NCBI GenBank assembly: GCA_963833955.1 | Contig: CAWHZY010000010.1 | Location: forward strand, 186,001-250,000 | Length of the DNA stretch: 64,000 bases | DNA from: Roseiarcus sp963833955 | GTDB taxonomy: Bacteria; Pseudomonadota; Alphaproteobacteria; Rhizobiales; Beijerinckiaceae | Direction of reading: 5' to 3' | Shown here: in pieces, positions 61,292 to 64,000 of the stretch | Layout: every line of letters begins with the position of its first letter | How positions within the stretch are numbered: position 1 is the first letter of the stretch | Translations under genes and position numbers: made by a program | Notes under the pieces: model-generated | The model's input: the letters and a program-made list of their open reading frames with translations, nothing else | Told to the model about the DNA's origin: nothing | Database searches by the model: none

Positions 61292-61360
61292 TAAACGCTA
61301 GTAAACGCTAGCTAATTTACTAACGTTTAAGCTCGTTTACTGGCGTTTACTCGCCTTTAT
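61292..61360. repeat. Array of seven 10-bp phased units, two inverted and five direct
   Basis: Read in blocks of ten from 61291, each block carries a TAAA or TTTA core at the same register. TAAACGCTAG occurs at 61292 and 61302. TTTA follows at 61316, 61326, 61336, 61346 and 61356, three of these as CGTTTA. The period is exactly 10 bp, one helical turn, so cores lie on one face of the DNA. The array is in the A/T-rich gap between the truncated gene at 60711 and the small gene at 61577. The rest of the 61056-61576 gap shows no other feature. Confidence 0.75.
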
Positions 61361-61576
61361 TGAGTCTGCTGGGCGGGATGTTGCTATGACATGGAGGAAT
61401 GGGTGGGGGACGTCGAGGGTGAATGTGGGCGGAGCGCAGGCGGCGAAGGGGACTCGGACCTCAGTCTGCGTATTGTGCATGGCAGCATGGAATTGTGCAG
61501 TGCAGCAGACTCTGCTATCAGCCTGACACCGGGTCAGGGAAGGACGCTCTCGACGGCGACGGACACGGAGACAAAG

Positions 61577-61744
61577 ATGCAGCATTTCGACGTGCGAAAC
61601 CGTCATCAGATCAAAGACGCGCCGCCCAACACCTGGGCCACGGTGCATTGCCGCGATGTCGTCACCATGAGCGAATTGGCGCGGCGCGGCTTTCATCTCA
61701 TTGATATGAGCGGCGAAGTCTGGACGATGCATCGCGAGGGCTAG
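61577..61744 (+). CDS. Small hypothetical protein
   Basis: This 55-residue frame starts at ATG 61577 with GGAG upstream (GGAGACAAAG). The product (QHFDVRNRHQIKDAPPNTWATVHCRDVVTMSELARRGFHLIDMSGEVWTMHREG) has no recognised domain but a plausible folded composition. A longer in-frame start at 61391 is low complexity and less likely. The tandem TTGTGCA words upstream (61474-61500) may be regulatory. Confidence 0.4.
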   Translation: MQHFDVRNRHQIKDAPPNTWATVHCRDVVTMSELARRGFHLIDMSGEVWTMHREG

Positions 61745-61762
61745 CGCCACCCGCTCTCAGGT

Positions 61763-61900
61763 GGAATCGTCATCGCGAGGAGCGAAGCGACGCGGCGATC
61801 CAGGAATCGTAGGGCGCCCTGCGTTCCCTGGATTCCTTCGCCATAGCCCGTCCGGAAGGACGGGCGTCTTCCGCCGCCCTAGGGCTCGCAATGACGATCC
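61763..61900. repeat. Dispersed intergenic repeat, copy 2 (CGTCATCGCGAGGAGCG family)
   Basis: The element runs from GGAATCGTCATCGCGAGG to CTCGCAATGACGATCC, with arms matching the copy at 43747-43849 over about 35 bp at the left. It contains a strong internal hairpin (CCCGTCC and GGACGGG near 61849-61864). It fills most of the gap before ftsK. Confidence 0.65.
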
Positions 61901-62066
61901 TGGTTGGACCTGATTGCATCTTGCTCTAGCGCGCTCGCTCTTCGATAAGCTTGTCCGAGTCCGGAAGTGACTCGCTAATCGCGCCGCAAGCCGTTGGAAT
62001 CGCAAGAAACGGACTCGTTAATGGCAGGGTCGGTGCAAGGCTTTCCGTCCCGATCGCGGCCGCGCC

Positions 62067-64000
62067 TCAGTCCTCGCTCAGATCCTCGAACGCGCCGCGG
62101 TCGACGCCGTTGCCGATCAGGATCTCGCGCTTGCCCGAATGATTGGGGGCGCTGACCACACCCTCCTTCTCCATCCGCTCGACCAGGGACGCCGCCTTGT
62201 TGTAGCCGACCGAGAGGCGGCGCTGGATGTAGCTCGTCGACACCTTGCGGTCGCGTAGCACGATATTGACCGCGCGGTCGTAGAAGTCGGCCGATTCCTC
62301 GGCGTCCATCGAGCCGGGGGAGGGCAGGGGGGCCTCGTCGTCGTCCTCGCCGGCGTCGTTGTCCTCGGTGATGGCGTGCAGGTATTCCGGCGCGCCTTGT
62401 TTCTTGATGTGCGCGACCACCTTCTCGACCTCGTTGTCGGACACGAAGGGCCCGTGGACGCGCGCGATGCGCCCGCCGCCCGCCATGTAGAGCATGTCGC
62501 CCTGGCCGAGCAGCTGCTCGGCGCCTTGCTCGCCGAGGATGGTTCGGCTGTCGATCTTGCTCGTGACCTGAAACGAGATCCGGGTCGGAAAATTCGCCTT
62601 GATGGTGCCGGTGATGACGTCGACCGAGGGCCGCTGGGTCGCCATGATGAGATGGATGCCGGCGGCGCGCGCCATTTGCGCGAGCCTCTGGATCGCGCCC
62701 TCGATGTCCTTGCCGGCGACCATCATGAGGTCGGCCATTTCGTCGACAACGACGACGATATAGGGCAGTTCGTCGAGCGGGATCTCCTCGGACTCGTAGA
62801 TTGCTTCGCCCGTCTCGCGGTCGAACCCGGTCTGGACCGTTCGGGTCAGCGCCTCGCCCTTCGCACGGGCCTCGGAGACGCGGACATTGAAGCCGTCGAT
62901 GTTGCGCACGCCGAGCTTCGACATCTTCTTGTAGCGATCCTCCATCTCCCTCACCGCCCATTTGAGCGCGATGACGGCCTTCTTCGGATCGGTGACGACC
63001 GGGGTCAAGAGATGCGGGATGCCGTCGTAAGCAGATAGCTCGAGCATCTTCGGATCGACCATGATGAGCCGGCACCGCTCGGGCTTCATGCGGTAGAGGA
63101 GCGAAAGAATCATGGTGTTGATCGCGACCGACTTGCCCGAGCCGGTCGTGCCGGCGACCAAGAGGTGAGGCATGCGGGTCAAGTCCACGATCACCGGCTC
63201 GCCGCCGATGGTCTTGCCGAGCGCAATCGGCAGGCGATGGTTCGATTGGCCGAACTCCTCGCTGGCGAGAAGCTCGCGCAGGTAGACGGTGTCGCGGCGC
63301 TGATTCGGCAATTCGATGCCGATGGCGTTGCGGCCCTGAACCACCGCGACACGGGCCGAGACCGCCGACATCGAACGCGCGATGTCGTCGGCGAGCCCGA
63401 TCACCCGCGAGGATTTGATGCCGGGCGCCGGCTCGAGTTCGTAGAGGGCGACAACCGGGCCGGGGCGCACGTTGACGATCTCGCCCTTCACGCCGAAATC
63501 GTCGAGGACGCCTTCAAGCAAGCGTGCGTTCTGCTCCAGCGCGTCCTGCGAGATTTTGGCGCCCGCCGATTTCTTCGGCTCGGTCAACATCGTGATCGAG
63601 GGCATGACCCACTCGCTGCGCGGCCGGCCCGTCATGTCCAGCGGCGCGCGGACCGCGGTCGGGCGAGCGGGAAGCGGCGAGACGACGGGCGGCGGAAAGG
63701 AAGGGAACGGCGCCGAATCCTGAGCCCGAGGCGCGAGCGCGGCGGCGATCGTCGAGACATCATCGGAGTCGCGGACAGCCGACCAGGGCGCGGATGGCGC
63801 GGGAGCCGGTGTGGGATTGAGGAGGGGCGGGTGCTGGCTCTTTGCTTTCGAGCCTCGGGAGGCCATCCGGCGCAACGTCGCCTTTGCTGTCAGCAAGGCA
63901 TGAATCACGGCGCCGATCGACACCATGCCAAGGCTCGGCTCGTCCTCGTCGTCTTCATCATCGAAGCGCGCCAGCGCCCGGGCGCGCGCCTTTCCGGAGA
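62067..64000 (-). CDS. ftsK: DNA translocase FtsK (C-terminal part; N-terminus outside the window)
   Basis: The frame is open to the window edge, and the visible 640 or so residues are the linker, motor and gamma domains of FtsK, which pumps DNA during division and resolves dimers with XerCD. Acidic/Pro linker (about 1-125 of the visible part), then ITMLTEPKKSAGAKISQDALEQNARLLEGVLDDFGVKGEI, Walker A VAGTTGSGKSVAINTM, Walker B VVVVDEMADLMM, and the winged-helix gamma domain DFYDRAVNIVLRDRKVSTSYIQRRLSVGYNKAASLVERME. The membrane domain should lie beyond 64000. Confidence 0.95.
   Translation of the reverse strand, partial: SGKARARALARFDDEDDEDEPSLGMVSIGAVIHALLTAKATLRRMASRGSKAKSQHPPLLNPTPAPAPSAPWSAVRDSDDVSTIAAALAPRAQDSAPFPSFPPPVVSPLPARPTAVRAPLDMTGRPRSEWVMPSITMLTEPKKSAGAKISQDALEQNARLLEGVLDDFGVKGEIVNVRPGPVVALYELEPAPGIKSSRVIGLADDIARSMSAVSARVAVVQGRNAIGIELPNQRRDTVYLRELLASEEFGQSNHRLPIALGKTIGGEPVIVDLTRMPHLLVAGTTGSGKSVAINTMILSLLYRMKPERCRLIMVDPKMLELSAYDGIPHLLTPVVTDPKKAVIALKWAVREMEDRYKKMSKLGVRNIDGFNVRVSEARAKGEALTRTVQTGFDRETGEAIYESEEIPLDELPYIVVVVDEMADLMMVAGKDIEGAIQRLAQMARAAGIHLIMATQRPSVDVITGTIKANFPTRISFQVTSKIDSRTILGEQGAEQLLGQGDMLYMAGGGRIARVHGPFVSDNEVEKVVAHIKKQGAPEYLHAITEDNDAGEDDDEAPLPSPGSMDAEESADFYDRAVNIVLRDRKVSTSYIQRRLSVGYNKAASLVERMEKEGVVSAPNHSGKREILIGNGVDRGAFEDLSED

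Noticed and set aside
61280..61370. The 10-bp array as a CRISPR or plasmid iteron array
   Set aside because: Units are far too short for CRISPR, and no replication initiator gene is adjacent, so it is reported only as a phased repeat array.

Overview
This is a GC-rich chromosomal segment, most likely from an alphaproteobacterium of the order Hyphomicrobiales (Rhizobiales). The gene content resembles the Beijerinckiaceae/Methylocystaceae, but that placement is an inference from gene families and not a phylogenetic result. Supporting families are homospermidine synthase, intracellular PHB depolymerase, the MaeB-type fused malic enzyme, an ECF sigma factor with NrsF anti-sigma factors, DUF692/DUF2063 (BufB/BufC-like) genes, a GAAC-N7-GAAC SOS box before imuA-imuB, OpgC and a dodecin. 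No rRNA, tRNA or CRISPR array was recognised.

Layout. 0-4 kb: tail of a membrane protein, then a complete sugar ABC importer (binding protein, double ATPase, permease). 4-9 kb: small Met/His-rich secreted protein, a truncated polysaccharide-export gene, homospermidine synthase, then cytochrome P460, beta-carbonic anhydrase and cupin genes. 8.9-13.1 kb: a DoxX-bufC-bufB operon divergent from an ECF sigma factor gene and two tandem nrsF copies, with sigma-F-like promoter motifs facing both ways. 13-20.6 kb: DsbA-like protein, phaZ, GST, opgC, dodecin and a membrane protein-GST-TetR operon whose last two genes are frameshifted. 20.6-31.4 kb: frameshifted DUF1275 gene, metH with an upstream operator-like palindrome, maeB, a family 25 glycosyltransferase, kup and a pcaD-like hydrolase. 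31.7-43.7 kb: heavily frameshifted adenylate cyclase, ppdK, hdeD, hrcA, a TPP enzyme, a ParD/ParE-like pair, psiE, an isomerase, aroC and a SnoaL-like gene. 43.8-51.9 kb is the accessory zone: broken tannase, phosphoesterase and TrmO genes, an IS630-type element, a GH19-type lysin, a nucleotidyltransferase whose HEPN partner is lost, and about 1.1 kb without a confident gene. 51.9-64 kb: LexA-controlled imuA-imuB, a transglutaminase, a trans-aconitate methyltransferase-like gene, a Tad-type pilus-associated gene, an RsbV-RsbW-RsbU partner-switching operon, a 10-bp phased repeat array and the 3' part of ftsK.

How the genes work together. Central metabolism here is oriented to C3/C4 interconversion (maeB, ppdK), methionine and shikimate synthesis (metH, aroC) and PHB use (phaZ). 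Two stress-signalling modules stand out: the ECF/NrsF module next to buf genes (metal or oxidative stress in related bacteria) and the STAS/kinase/PP2C partner switch. Large housekeeping genes are intact, whereas at least eight accessory genes carry frameshifts. This pattern is either real gene erosion or local sequence error and should be settled before any of those proteins is interpreted.
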